From Paracoccaceae bacterium (lineage in GTDB: Bacteria > Pseudomonadota > Alphaproteobacteria > Rhodobacterales > Rhodobacteraceae): a stretch of DNA of 63,567 nt. The DNA lies in the NCBI GenBank assembly GCA_024226455.1, contig JAAELR010000069.1, positions 1 through 63,567 on the forward strand. Reading direction: 5' to 3'. Positions 1 through 9,541 of this stretch are shown in pieces (position 1 is the stretch's first letter; every line of letters starts with the position of its first letter). Under the pieces are notes generated by a model. That model was not told where the DNA came from. It saw nothing but the letters and a program-made list of their open reading frames with translations, and did not search any database. Position numbers and translations under genes: made by a program.

Positions 1-487
1 AGTAACCGATATCACATCGAAAGGCCGCGCGAAACCGCTATCCATATGGGTTATCCGGGTTTATAGTATCGCGAGGGGCGAGTTTCGCGACATCGACGAC
101 TTTATTCGGGCACAGTGCACAGCCGGGTAGCACATCGCGCTTTCACCCATCTTCCTTCAACTCCCCAGCTTCGCGAAATCCTCCCAGATCAGATCACCCC
201 AAAACATAGGAGATTCCCTTGATGCTTACCCTTCCAATTCGCGTGCGTACAACCAAACCAGTTCTCCAACTCGGCCAGCGCAGGGCCGGCAAAAGTCCGT
301 GGTCGGCACAATCAAGTCCGGGGCAATAGCGACCCGAACAGATGCCATGGGTCTGCCTTTGATTTCCCATTCTCGTTATAGCCAAACGCCGACCGATCCC
401 GGCGCACCGAGCAAATCTAGGGTTTCCGGCCCATTTCGCTGCGAGGAAAGCCCGTCAGGGCTTGATGAGCAGCCCGCCGCGACCAGC
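1..487. other. Stretch with no recognisable gene
   Basis: No reading frame here has a convincing product or ribosome binding site. A short minus-strand frame at 194-385 has no family resemblance and is interrupted in neighbouring frames, so I do not call it. Nothing else structured was seen. It could be the worn end of a gene lying left of the window. Confidence 0.4.
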
Positions 488-1783
<1,296 letters not shown>

Positions 1784-1850
1784 GCCGCCCCTTCCCATCA
1801 TACTGCCGACGGCAATAGCGCCGTAAAGGACGGGCGTCACCCCGGGCGCG

Positions 1851-2819
1851 CTATTTCAGCATCCATTCGCCACTTGGATAGAAGGCATGGAAGGCAAACG
1901 CGAACATCACGTCGTGAGCCACGTCACGGCCGTTCTTTCTGACCCGTATCGTACCCACATCCTTGCCCGCCCCGATCCGAGCCGAATCGAGCGCCGAAGC
2001 CTGGCCGCTGGTCCAGTTGATGGTTACGCCTGCCTCGGTGATCTCGCCCACATCCGCCAGACGCGACACAGGCCAGGCACGGTTGCCGACACGCACCACT
2101 CGGGCCAGCGCCGGGACGCCGTGCGGCGGCATCTCGCCATTGAAAAGGAACGGGCGGCGCGAACTGTCATAGTTGACATACGGGTTGCGGCCATAGGTGC
2201 GTGGCCAGGGCGGCTGGGCCATCACCAGCCCTTGGGGGTTGCGGGCCTTGTATTCAGCCCAGCTTTCCATCCAGGTCGGCAGCTGGGTCAGTTCGACCCC
2301 GTTCATTTCGCCGACGATCCCCTCGCCTATGGCCTGCTGCCACCAGCTTTCGGTCTCGAGGTCATACATCACCATGTCCGAGTTGCGCAGCTTGCCCGAA
2401 ACGCCGAAGCTCAGCACAAGGCCCCCGACCCGGCGGTCGAAGGTGATGCCGGAATTGCACAAGGGGCAGAAGGTGACGGCCACCGGCACCTCGCCGATCA
2501 CGTCATTGACGATCTCGTGCCAAGTCAGATAGCGGATCGGATAGGCTCGCGGCTCCTGCCCCTCGATCTCGACGGCGATTACCGGTTCGCGGTCCTCGAT
2601 CTTCTCTTCGTCCTCGACGCGGATGAACTGCGGATCGCTGAGCGCCGGGATGCCGTCCTTGGGCGGACCGCCCGACAGGATCTCGGTCCAGCTTGCCACG
2701 GATGTGTTTTCAAAATCCGTGTCGGGCCATTCATGTTTCCAGAATTCGGGACTGGCCAATGACGACGTGGCAAGCGTCAGTGAAATCGCCGCCGCCGCAA
2801 AAACATGTTTCACACGCAT
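1851..2819 (-). CDS. DUF3179 domain-containing exported protein
   Basis: A 322-residue protein with a clear Sec signal peptide (hydrophobic stretch at about 6-22, likely cut near ALA-SP at 22-24). The body matches the DUF3179 family: a conserved FCPLCNSGI motif with two cysteines at about 118 and 121, a DLET-WWQ segment and repeated aromatic motifs. The function of the family is unknown; the cysteine pair suggests metal binding or redox chemistry in the periplasm, which is inference. It lies between a cyclophilin and HMG-CoA reductase on the same strand, and its start codon is next to a stem-loop at 2820-2863. Confidence 0.85.
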   Translation of the reverse strand: MRVKHVFAAAAISLTLATSSLASPEFWKHEWPDTDFENTSVASWTEILSGGPPKDGIPALSDPQFIRVEDEEKIEDREPVIAVEIEGQEPRAYPIRYLTWHEIVNDVIGEVPVAVTFCPLCNSGITFDRRVGGLVLSFGVSGKLRNSDMVMYDLETESWWQQAIGEGIVGEMNGVELTQLPTWMESWAEYKARNPQGLVMAQPPWPRTYGRNPYVNYDSSRRPFLFNGEMPPHGVPALARVVRVGNRAWPVSRLADVGEITEAGVTINWTSGQASALDSARIGAGKDVGTIRVRKNGRDVAHDVMFAFAFHAFYPSGEWMLK

Positions 2820-2863
2820 GGGGTTCCCTCCAGGATCCCTGACAAGGTGTCAGAGGAAACCCC
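2820..2863 (-). promoter_or_regulatory. Stem-loop abutting the DUF3179 start codon
   Basis: An inner perfect hairpin, CTGACA-AGG-TGTCAG (2839-2853), is enclosed by outer arms GGGGTT (2820-2825) and AACCCC (2858-2863). No T-run follows it on the minus strand, so it is not an obvious terminator. Its position directly before the ATG at 2819 could affect translation; this is inference. Confidence 0.4.
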
Positions 2864-2900
2864 GCACGCATAGCCCCCCTCACGCGAGTTTGACGGCCTG

Positions 2901-3620
2901 TCACTCGGTGACGGTCACTTTCACCATCACGTCCGGCGCCCCGATCACCGCCCCGTTCTGCCCCGTGCCGAGCTTGATCGCGTCGAGCACCTCCAGCCCC
3001 CCGGTCACCTTGCCCACCGCCGTATACTTGCCATTCAGGAAACTCCCAGGCTTTAACATGATGAAAAACTGGCTGTTGGCAGAGTTAAGAAACTGGGGGC
3101 GCTCGACACAATTCGGAGCACCGGCGCAATTTGGGTCACCGGCCCGGGCCATGCCGACGATCCCGCGCTCAAAGGGGATGTCGGAGAACTCGGCCACCAG
3201 ATCAGGACGCCTGGACGCCCCAGTGCCCGCCCGCCGCATGTCGCCGCCGACGCGGCCGAACTCGACATCGCCGGTCTGCGCCATGAAACCCTGGATGACC
3301 CGGTGAAACGCTACGCCGTCATACTTGCCTTCCCTGGCCAGAGCCATGATCTGCGCCGCGTGGCCCGGTGCGCTTTGCTCGAAAAGGTCGATGGTGATCG
3401 TTCCCTTCGCCTCGCCATCGATCTCGATCGCCAGATAGGGGCCAGGTGCGTCGCCCCCTGTCGGCGCGATTGCGGTTTCCTCGAGCTCCGCCTGCTCGGG
3501 TGCCGTTTCCTGCATGACCGCTTCGGGCGCAGGATCTGGCAATGTCGAATAGTAATAGACCGCGATCAACGCCACGCCGGCGGCGAAGATCGCAAACGCG
3601 ACGAGGTTATTTCTCGACAT
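2901..3620 (-). CDS. Membrane-anchored cyclophilin-type peptidyl-prolyl isomerase
   Basis: Catalyses cis-trans isomerisation of prolyl bonds, here probably on the periplasmic side. Residues 8-25 form one hydrophobic anchor, followed by an acidic, proline-rich linker to about residue 60 and a cyclophilin fold to the end. The active-site stretch [14 protein letters not shown] and the NSANSQFFI segment are intact. A loop with two cysteines (NCAGAPNC) is absent from the paralogue next door and might form a disulfide. Its start overlaps the stop of the upstream cyclophilin gene by 14 bases, so the two are translationally coupled paralogues, one anchored and one soluble. Confidence 0.9.
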   Translation of the reverse strand: MSRNNLVAFAIFAAGVALIAVYYYSTLPDPAPEAVMQETAPEQAELEETAIAPTGGDAPGPYLAIEIDGEAKGTITIDLFEQSAPGHAAQIMALAREGKYDGVAFHRVIQGFMAQTGDVEFGRVGGDMRRAGTGASRRPDLVAEFSDIPFERGIVGMARAGDPNCAGAPNCVERPQFLNSANSQFFIMLKPGSFLNGKYTAVGKVTGGLEVLDAIKLGTGQNGAVIGAPDVMVKVTVTE

Positions 3621-4116
3621 CCGCTGCCACCTTCATGCTGATCATCCGGTCGGGGTCTACCGGCGGCTCGCCGCGCTGGATGGCATCGACATGGTCCATG
3701 CCCGAGGTCACCCGGCCATAGACGGTGTATTGCCCGTTGAGGAAATGGTTGTCGCTGAAGTTGATGAAGAACTGCGAATTGGCCGAATTGGGGCTCTGCG
3801 AGCGGGCCGCTCCCAAGGTGCCGCGGTCATGCGGGATCTTCGAGAACTCGGCCGGCAGATCCGGCTTGGCAGACCCGCCGGTACCGGCGCGGCGGATGTT
3901 GCCAGTCTCGGCGTTGCCGTGCTCGACATCGCCGGTCTGGGCCATGAAACCGTCGATCACCCTGTGGAACACCACATTGTCATATGCGCCCTCGCGGGCC
4001 AGTTCCTTGACCCGGGCGCAATGCTCGGGCGCGATGTCGGCCAGCAGCTCGATAGTGACGGAGCCGTCCTTCAGTTCGACGAGGATCGTGTTTTCGGGAT
4101 CTTTGATATCGGCCAT
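3607..4116 (-). CDS. Cyclophilin-type peptidyl-prolyl isomerase, cytoplasmic
   Basis: A 169-residue cyclophilin with [14 protein letters not shown] and [11 protein letters not shown], lacking any signal peptide or anchor, so it should act in the cytosol. The open frame reaches 4245, but the ATG at 4116 follows an excellent AAGGAGG and begins the usual N-terminus ([10 protein letters not shown]), so the upstream extension is rejected. It is first in a minus-strand run with the anchored cyclophilin and is divergent from pgk; the shared 213-base region 4117-4329 should hold both promoters. Confidence 0.92.
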   Translation of the reverse strand: MADIKDPENTILVELKDGSVTIELLADIAPEHCARVKELAREGAYDNVVFHRVIDGFMAQTGDVEHGNAETGNIRRAGTGGSAKPDLPAEFSKIPHDRGTLGAARSQSPNSANSQFFINFSDNHFLNGQYTVYGRVTSGMDHVDAIQRGEPPVDPDRMISMKVAADVEK

Positions 4117-4329
4117 CGGGGCCTCCTTGGATTGACGTTGAGCGGCAAAATAGGGTCTCGCCGCCGATCTGCAAGCGCTCATCGGCCCCTGGCGGGCCCT
4201 CCTCGCTGCCGAAGCGCCAGTCAGGAGCGTCGCGAAACGCGCCATGAGCGGCCCGTCCGGTCAATCCGCCGCGTTGACCCAAACCCGAAAATCGCGTCGA
4301 ACCCCGGCAAAGTTAAACGGAGGCGCAGG

Positions 4330-5520
4330 ATGGGCTGGAAAACACTCGACGACATGGACCTTGCGGGCAAGCATGTGCTTACCCGTGTCGATATCAACGT
4401 GCCGGTCGAGGCTGGCGAGGTTACCGACACCACCCGCATCAAGCGCATCGTGCCCACCGTCAAGGACATCCTGTCGCGCGGCGGCATGCCGGTTCTGATG
4501 GCGCATTTCGGCCGCCCCAAGGGCCAGCCGAACCCCGAAATGTCGCTGCAGGTGGTGCGCCCGGCGCTCGAGGCGGCCTTTGGTATGCCAGTCGAATTTG
4601 CTGCCGATTGCATCGGAGCCCCGGCAAAGACCGCCGTGGCCGCCATGACCGAGGGCGAGGTGGTGCTGTTGGAAAACACCCGCTTTCACGCCGGGGAAAC
4701 CGCCAATGATCCGCAATTTGCCGCCGCTCTGGCGGCCTTGGGCGAGGTCTATTGCAGCGATGCCTTTTCAACATCGCACCGGGCGCATGCCTCGACCGAG
4801 GGCATCGCACGGCTGCTGCCCTCGTGCGCTGGTCGGCTGATGCAGGCCGAACTGATGGCGCTTGAGGCGGCACTGGGCAAGCCCGAGCGCCCGGTGATGG
4901 CGGTGGTCGGCGGCGCCAAGGTGTCGACCAAGCTGGAACTGCTGGGAAATCTGGTGAGCAGGGTCGACCATCTGGTGATCGGCGGCGGCATGGCAAACAC
5001 TTTCCTCGCCGCCCAGGGCATCGACGTGGGCAAGTCGCTGGCAGAGCATGAGATGGCCGATACCGCACAAGAAATCATGACCATAGCCCGCGAGGCAGGC
5101 TGCAACATAATCCTGCCGACCGATGTCGTGATCGCTCGCGAATTCGCCGCCGGGGCGGCGAACGAGACGCTCCTCAGTGAAGCATGTCCAGCGGATGCGA
5201 TGATCCTCGACGTCGGCCCCGAAACGGTGGCGCAGATCGCCGACACCATGGCGAATTGCCGCACGTTGATCTGGAACGGTCCGCTTGGCGCCTTCGAGAT
5301 CGCCCCCTTCGACGCCGCGACCAACGCCGCCGCCGCAAGGGCGGCAGAGCTGACCCGGGCCGGCAGGCTGGTCTCTGTGGCGGGTGGTGGCGACACGGTG
5401 GCCGCTCTGAATCAGGCAGGTGCTGCAGAGGCGTTCAGCTATATCTCCACCGCCGGGGGGGCGTTTCTGGAATGGATGGAAGGGAAAACATTACCCGGGG
5501 TCGCGATATTGGAGTCTTGA
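4330..5520 (+). CDS. pgk: Phosphoglycerate kinase
   Basis: Transfers phosphate between 1,3-bisphosphoglycerate and ADP in glycolysis or gluconeogenesis. The 396-residue product has normal length and family motifs: RVDINVPV near the N-terminus (usually RVDFNVPV), [37 protein letters not shown] (usually GPxGVFE) and the C-terminal GGGDTVAAL nucleotide loop. A longer in-frame opening exists upstream to 3691, but the ATG at 4330 has GGAGG at 4319-4323 and matches the family N-terminus. It is divergent from the cyclophilins and is followed 58 bases later by an unknown exported protein, with fructose-bisphosphate aldolase next. Confidence 0.97.
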   Translation: MGWKTLDDMDLAGKHVLTRVDINVPVEAGEVTDTTRIKRIVPTVKDILSRGGMPVLMAHFGRPKGQPNPEMSLQVVRPALEAAFGMPVEFAADCIGAPAKTAVAAMTEGEVVLLENTRFHAGETANDPQFAAALAALGEVYCSDAFSTSHRAHASTEGIARLLPSCAGRLMQAELMALEAALGKPERPVMAVVGGAKVSTKLELLGNLVSRVDHLVIGGGMANTFLAAQGIDVGKSLAEHEMADTAQEIMTIAREAGCNIILPTDVVIAREFAAGAANETLLSEACPADAMILDVGPETVAQIADTMANCRTLIWNGPLGAFEIAPFDAATNAAAARAAELTRAGRLVSVAGGGDTVAALNQAGAAEAFSYISTAGGAFLEWMEGKTLPGVAILES

Positions 5521-5578
5521 TTTAGCCGGGTTTTCGTCGTCTGATCGGGCAGTCTCTGCTGTCAGAAGGATATTTCCG

Positions 5579-7252
5579 ATGCGCCGCTATCTTGCCCCCG
5601 CTATCTTCGCCGCCGCCCTGCCCGGTCTTGCTGCCGCGCAGGACCGCCCTACGCTGCTCGACTTCTTCTCGTTCGAAATCCTGACCCAGCGGATTTTGCA
5701 ATCCGGGGTCATGGCGCTGCGGACCCAGCTTGACCTGAAGTATTCCGACATGGCGGTGGATCTCGGCTCTGGTGGTATAACCATAACCGATATCGTCGCC
5801 TGGCCGCTGCCGGAATGGGATCTCGACGGCACCTGCCAGGTGGATATCGGTCGACTTGTGCTCCGCTCGGGCGCACTGGACCAGCCCAACCGGATCCGAA
5901 TCAAGGCACAGCTTCTAAACACCGCCTTCCCCACCAGTTGCCTGCCCGACGAACCGCGCGAGGCACTCGGTATGATCGGGATCAGCGAGATTGAGATGCC
6001 GCGCCTGACCATGGATATCGACTATGGCGTGCCCTCCTCGGACGCTGTCATGCGCGTCTATGCCGACATCACCGATGTCGCGGTCGCCGACCTTACGGCC
6101 GAATTCGCCTATATCTGGATGGACGGGCGCCAGGACATGGAAGAACCAGAACCGGTGATATTCCTGTCCAGCGCCGCGTTGGCGCTGGAAAATCACGGGC
6201 TCTGGGAGGCGGGGAAAGACCTGCTGCCACCGCCGATGACCGGCGATGGCGCCGGGCTCTTCATGGAGGGCATGATCGGCGACGGCCTGATGGGCGAAAA
6301 CCCCGGCGACGCGGGGCTTTCCGACAGCCAGCGTGCCTTTGCCCGCTCGGTGGCCGAGTTCTGGCCGCAATTCCTGGCCCGGCCCGAGACTCTGGTGCTG
6401 GAAACCAACATTGATGGCGACGTATTCCTCGATTTTCCCGCGATGGAGGACGATCTGCGCGTGGTCTTCGACACGTTCCAGCCGATGCTGGCGCTGCTGC
6501 CGGCTCGCGCGACCGACATGATCCCGCTACCTGAACTGCGTACCGCAATGACCGGCGACGGTAGCCTGACCCAGGATCAGCTGCGCGAAATAGGCGAGGC
6601 GCTGGTTACCGGCCACCGGGCGCCGCGCAACATTGCCAAGGGTCTGGAGATATTGGGCCAGCTGGCGCATTCCGGCGACGGTGGCGCAGCACTGCTGCTG
6701 AGTGCCGCCATGGAAAGCCGCGATGCCGAAGAGGCCTATCGCTGGGGGCTGCTTGCCGGGGCGTCGGGCGAGGCCGGGGCCACGGCACGGCTCGACCGGC
6801 TGGAACGCCGGCTGCCTTTCGGCCGGGTGCTTGATCTGCAAATGGAGATGAGCGACGACATGTCGGATCAGGACGGCGCGATGAATTCGCTGACCACGAT
6901 CCGTGAACAGGCGGCGATGCGGCTCTCGGGTCGTGGCATGGCGCGCTCTTATCCTTTCGCGGCAACGTGGGCGATGCTGGCCAGCGCCGCGGGTGACCCC
7001 GAAGGCGCCGATATCCTGGGCGAGATCGACGAGCGCGTGCGCCTCGGCGGGGAGGCCGCGATCGCGGCCTGGGCCGGATATGAGGACGAGGCGAGCAAGA
7101 ACGCCATGGAGCAGTGGCTGGACAGGAACCTGCCCGCCGTCCTGACCGGGGCCGAAGCACCGGCACCGGTCGAGGTGGAACCGGCGCAGCCTGTCGAACC
7201 GGTCGAGCCCGCCGGCACGGAAAACACCGGCCGCAAAGGCAAGAGAAACTAA
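5579..7252 (+). CDS. Exported protein of unknown function (557 residues)
   Basis: I do not recognise a family. The product begins with a Sec signal peptide (MRRYLAPAIFAAALPGLAAA, likely cleaved after AAA). The mature protein is acidic and probably periplasmic. The middle has regular helices with several tetratricopeptide-like alanine/glycine spacings around residues 370-500 (AHSGDGGAALLL, AEEAYRWGLLAGAS), which could be Sel1/TPR-type repeats, though none is textbook. The C-terminus is a Pro/Glu/Val-rich tail (PVEVEPAQPVEPVEP) ending in lysines and arginines. AGAAGGA sits at about 5564-5570 before the ATG. It lies between pgk and the aldolase gene; the neighbourhood gives no function. Confidence 0.75.
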   Translation: MRRYLAPAIFAAALPGLAAAQDRPTLLDFFSFEILTQRILQSGVMALRTQLDLKYSDMAVDLGSGGITITDIVAWPLPEWDLDGTCQVDIGRLVLRSGALDQPNRIRIKAQLLNTAFPTSCLPDEPREALGMIGISEIEMPRLTMDIDYGVPSSDAVMRVYADITDVAVADLTAEFAYIWMDGRQDMEEPEPVIFLSSAALALENHGLWEAGKDLLPPPMTGDGAGLFMEGMIGDGLMGENPGDAGLSDSQRAFARSVAEFWPQFLARPETLVLETNIDGDVFLDFPAMEDDLRVVFDTFQPMLALLPARATDMIPLPELRTAMTGDGSLTQDQLREIGEALVTGHRAPRNIAKGLEILGQLAHSGDGGAALLLSAAMESRDAEEAYRWGLLAGASGEAGATARLDRLERRLPFGRVLDLQMEMSDDMSDQDGAMNSLTTIREQAAMRLSGRGMARSYPFAATWAMLASAAGDPEGADILGEIDERVRLGGEAAIAAWAGYEDEASKNAMEQWLDRNLPAVLTGAEAPAPVEVEPAQPVEPVEPAGTENTGRKGKRN

Positions 7253-7277
7253 GGTCACATCCCTGTTGTCAAAAAGG

Positions 7278-7302
7278 GGCGCTAACGGGCTTCGTTAGCG
7301 CC
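7278..7302. terminator. Perfect 10-bp hairpin between the exported protein and aldolase
   Basis: GGCGCTAACG (7278-7287), loop GGCTT, CGTTAGCGCC (7293-7302). An A5 run sits on its left side (7271-7275) and no T-run on its right. It is therefore a weak terminator for the plus strand but a standard shape for the minus strand; it may end upstream transcription before the aldolase gene. Confidence 0.5.
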
Positions 7303-7368
7303 ATCAATATTGGCCTTCCCCGCCGAAGCGCGTAGAGGGTGCCGGACAGCTTTGCAGTGGAGAGAATA

Positions 7369-8262
7369 ATGACCGACCAGAAACAGGCAGACCAGATGCG
7401 CTCAGGCGCCGGATTCGTTGCCGCCCTCGACCAGAGCGGCGGTTCGACCCCCAAGGCGCTGGGGCTCTATGGCATCGGCGAGGATGCCTACTCGAACGAT
7501 ACAGAGATGTTCGACCTGATCCACGGCATGCGCTCTCGCATTGCCCGGTCTCCGGGTTTTACCGGTGAAAAGGTGGTGGGTGCGATCCTGTTTGAAATGA
7601 CCATGGACCGTGACATCGTGGGCAAGTCCTCGGCGCAGTATCTTTGGGAAGAACGTGGCGTGGTTCCGTTCCTGAAGGTGGACAAGGGGCTGGCGGACAG
7701 CACCGACGGCGTCAAGCTGATGAAACCCAATGAGGGCCTGGACGCGCTGCTGGAGCGGGCCGTGGCCAAAGGCATTTTCGGCACCAAGATGCGTTCGGTG
7801 ATCGATGCGGCGAACCCGGTGGGTATCGCGGCGAACGTGGCGCAGCAGTTTGAAGTCGGCAAGCAGATCCTGAGCCACGGGCTGGTACCGATCATCGAGC
7901 CTGAGGTGACGATATCGATAGCCGACAAATCCGCGGCCGAAGACATCCTCCTGGCCGAGCTGACCAAACAGCTGGATGCGCTGGACGAGGGTCAGGATGT
8001 GATGCTGAAGCTGACCTTGCCCAACACGGCCAATCTTTACAAGCCGCTGGTCGATCATCCCCGGGTAATGCGCGTTGTGGCGCTGTCTGGCGGCTATGCC
8101 CGTGAGGAGGCCAACCGCCTGCTGGCGCAGAACACCGGTGTGATCGCCAGCTTCAGCCGGGCGCTGACCGAAGGCCTGTCGGCGGACCAGTCAGATGCCG
8201 AGTTCGATGCAATTCTGGCGGCGACCATCGACAGCATCTATCGGGCATCGGTCGCGGGGTGA
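7369..8262 (+). CDS. fda: Class I fructose-bisphosphate aldolase
   Basis: Cleaves fructose 1,6-bisphosphate to two triose phosphates through a lysine Schiff base, with no metal. The 297-residue product matches the bacterial class I type: AALDQSGGSTPKAL near the N-terminus, PFLKVDKGL with lysines around residue 105, IEPEV and MLKLTLP with the Schiff-base lysine candidate near residue 208, and ALSGGYAREEAN at the phosphate site. The ATG at 7369 (MTDQKQADQM) is preferred over the in-frame codon at 7339. It is single-copy here and near pgk, giving a small glycolytic neighbourhood. Confidence 0.93.
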   Translation: MTDQKQADQMRSGAGFVAALDQSGGSTPKALGLYGIGEDAYSNDTEMFDLIHGMRSRIARSPGFTGEKVVGAILFEMTMDRDIVGKSSAQYLWEERGVVPFLKVDKGLADSTDGVKLMKPNEGLDALLERAVAKGIFGTKMRSVIDAANPVGIAANVAQQFEVGKQILSHGLVPIIEPEVTISIADKSAAEDILLAELTKQLDALDEGQDVMLKLTLPNTANLYKPLVDHPRVMRVVALSGGYAREEANRLLAQNTGVIASFSRALTEGLSADQSDAEFDAILAATIDSIYRASVAG

Positions 8263-8291
8263 GGGGTTTCAGCGCCTGACGGCGGCGACCG

Positions 8292-8346
8292 TCTGGGGGG
8301 CCAGCCCCCCAGACCCCCCGAGGTATTTGCCCAAGAGAAGAAGATC
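8292..8346. repeat. Intergenic hairpin plus GAGGTATTT...AAGAGAAGAA element
   Basis: A near-perfect hairpin (TCTGGGGGGC, CA, GCCCCCCAGA; 8292-8313) is followed by a C-run and GAGGTATTTGCCCAAGAGAAGAA. A second copy of the core in the opposite orientation lies at 29197-29245. Both follow a gene end directly, so the element may work as a transcription end signal or be a dispersed REP-like repeat. Confidence 0.55.
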
Positions 8347-8439
8347 AGAACCCGGGCGGGTGGCTATGGAATCTGGGTTTGCCAAGGCCGGTGGCATGGC
8401 CGCGATTGTCGGCCACACGGGTTTCGACATAGCCGTCTG

Positions 8440-8850
8440 AGACGGCGCCGGGCGCTGATTTGGGCAGCGTCGCGACCTCTGGCGTAGCGGATTGTGGCGC
8501 GGGATATTGCGGCATATGACGTTGCCCGAGCCGTCCCAGATCGCGTTCAACGGTGGCTCAAGGCAGAGCGTCGGCAGGGGCGTTTCCTCGGCATTGCCTT
8601 TGCCGCCGGGTATCTGCCCTGCACTCGTTGGTTAGGTTTGGCCAGCGCTACCGGAATGCGGGCAAAGGCGCGCTGTTCGGGGTCGTCCGAGGCGATGGCG
8701 GGCAGGGCAAGGGGCCTGGGAGTCCTCGACGTCGAAGGCGAGGCCGGTCGGCACAGCCCACATCAACGGCAGGTCGCCGTGCCAGAGATCGGGGCTGTGC
8801 GGGGCGCGCTGGTTTTCGACGCCGGGGTGGTCGGCGTTCCTTGCGGAGCG
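8440..8850 (-). pseudogene. Decayed acyl-CoA dehydrogenase remnant
   Basis: Minus-strand translations carry acyl-CoA dehydrogenase signatures in correct order but in different frames. Around 8850-8770 one frame reads HPGVENQRAP then DLWHGDLPL, like the N-terminus of AidB-type enzymes. Around 8690-8600 another reads DDPEQRAFARI then VALAKPNQRVQG. At about 8600-8510 a third reads GNAEETPLP then LNAIWDGSGNVIC, the strongly conserved C-terminal signature of this family. Only about 410 bases remain of a gene that should be about 1.6 kb, so most of the middle is lost and several frameshifts are present. No product is expected. Confidence 0.6.
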
Positions 8851-8984
8851 GTCTCGTGCATGGGCCTACCTGAGACTCTTGTGCAACGATTGAACTTTGC
8901 CCGCAGTTTCGGAATTCTCAAAGCACAAAGCCTGTGCGATGGTCCGCGCGACCGCCCGTCAGAGGCGGCAGACGAGGCAGCAGT

Positions 8985-9287
8985 ATGAACCCAGCAAAAC
9001 GCCCCCCGGCCTTCGGCGCGATCATGTTCTTTGCGGTCGTATTTGGCTTGGGAACCTACTTCACCTTTGCCAGCGTTCAGGGTGATTTTGGCCTGTTTCG
9101 CCGCATCCAGATCGAGGCCGATCTGCGCGATCTGCGCGATGAGAAAGACGGGCTGACTACCGAAGTTGCCGCGCTGCGCAACAAGACGCGGCGGCTGAGC
9201 GACGATTATCTCGATCTCGACCTGTTGGACGAACAGGCGCGCGACGTGCTGGGCCTGGCTCGGGGCGACGAGGTGGTTATACGATAG
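8985..9287 (+). CDS. Septum formation initiator family protein (FtsB/DivIC-like)
   Basis: A 100-residue bitopic protein: a short cytoplasmic N-terminus, one membrane segment (about residues 9-29), then a coiled coil rich in Leu, Arg, Asp and Glu (about 35-75, with RIQIEADLRDLRDEKDGL) and a C-terminal ARDVLGLARGDEVV segment typical of FtsB homologues. FtsB bridges FtsQ and FtsL in the divisome in the periplasm. The ATG at 8985 follows GAGGCAG. It lies upstream of pdhA, a position I associate with alphaproteobacteria, but a 254-base gap separates the two. Confidence 0.85.
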   Translation: MNPAKRPPAFGAIMFFAVVFGLGTYFTFASVQGDFGLFRRIQIEADLRDLRDEKDGLTTEVAALRNKTRRLSDDYLDLDLLDEQARDVLGLARGDEVVIR

Positions 9288-9339
9288 CCTCGCCGCCGTC
9301 CCCATGGGGACATATGTGCAACCATCTGTAATCATTGCC

Positions 9340-9351
9340 GATAGCGCTATC
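9340..9351. promoter_or_regulatory. Perfect 12-bp palindrome GATAGCGCTATC
   Basis: A perfect palindrome with a CG centre, the shape of a LacI-family operator, in the gap between the FtsB-like gene and pdhA. No LacI-type regulator is encoded in the window. The assignment to that family is inference. Confidence 0.4.
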
Positions 9352-9494
9352 ATACCCGCTTTGCGAGACGGCCGACAATGCCGAAATCGAGGGGTGTTTG
9401 CCCGCCGGTGCAAAGCTATTCGCCCCATGCATGGCAGGTCTTTCCCGTCGTTCCCAGATTTTTGTCGCAAATCCATCTCGCCTGCGCTATGAGG

Positions 9495-9512
9495 TAGTTT
9501 AACGCTAAACTA
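9495..9512. promoter_or_regulatory. Candidate operator TAGTTTA-N4-TAAACTA before pdhA
   Basis: A perfect 7-bp inverted repeat with a 4-base spacer, 30 bases upstream of the pdhA ATG and just before its ribosome site. Its place and symmetry fit a repressor or activator site controlling the pyruvate dehydrogenase operon. The bound regulator is not identifiable from sequence alone. Confidence 0.5.
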
Positions 9513-9541
9513 TCTTCAGAATCGTGGAGGAGGCCGTGCCG

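Noticed and set aside
194-385. Short minus-strand frame at the left edge
   Set aside because: No motif, no start signal, and neighbouring frames are equally plausible.
8494-8988. 164-residue plus-strand open frame in the gap before the ftsB-like gene
   Set aside because: The minus strand here carries acyl-CoA dehydrogenase remnants; this frame has no motif or ribosome site.
8763-9476. 237-residue minus-strand open frame across the ftsB-like gene
   Set aside because: It overlaps a well supported plus-strand gene, and its translation has no domain.
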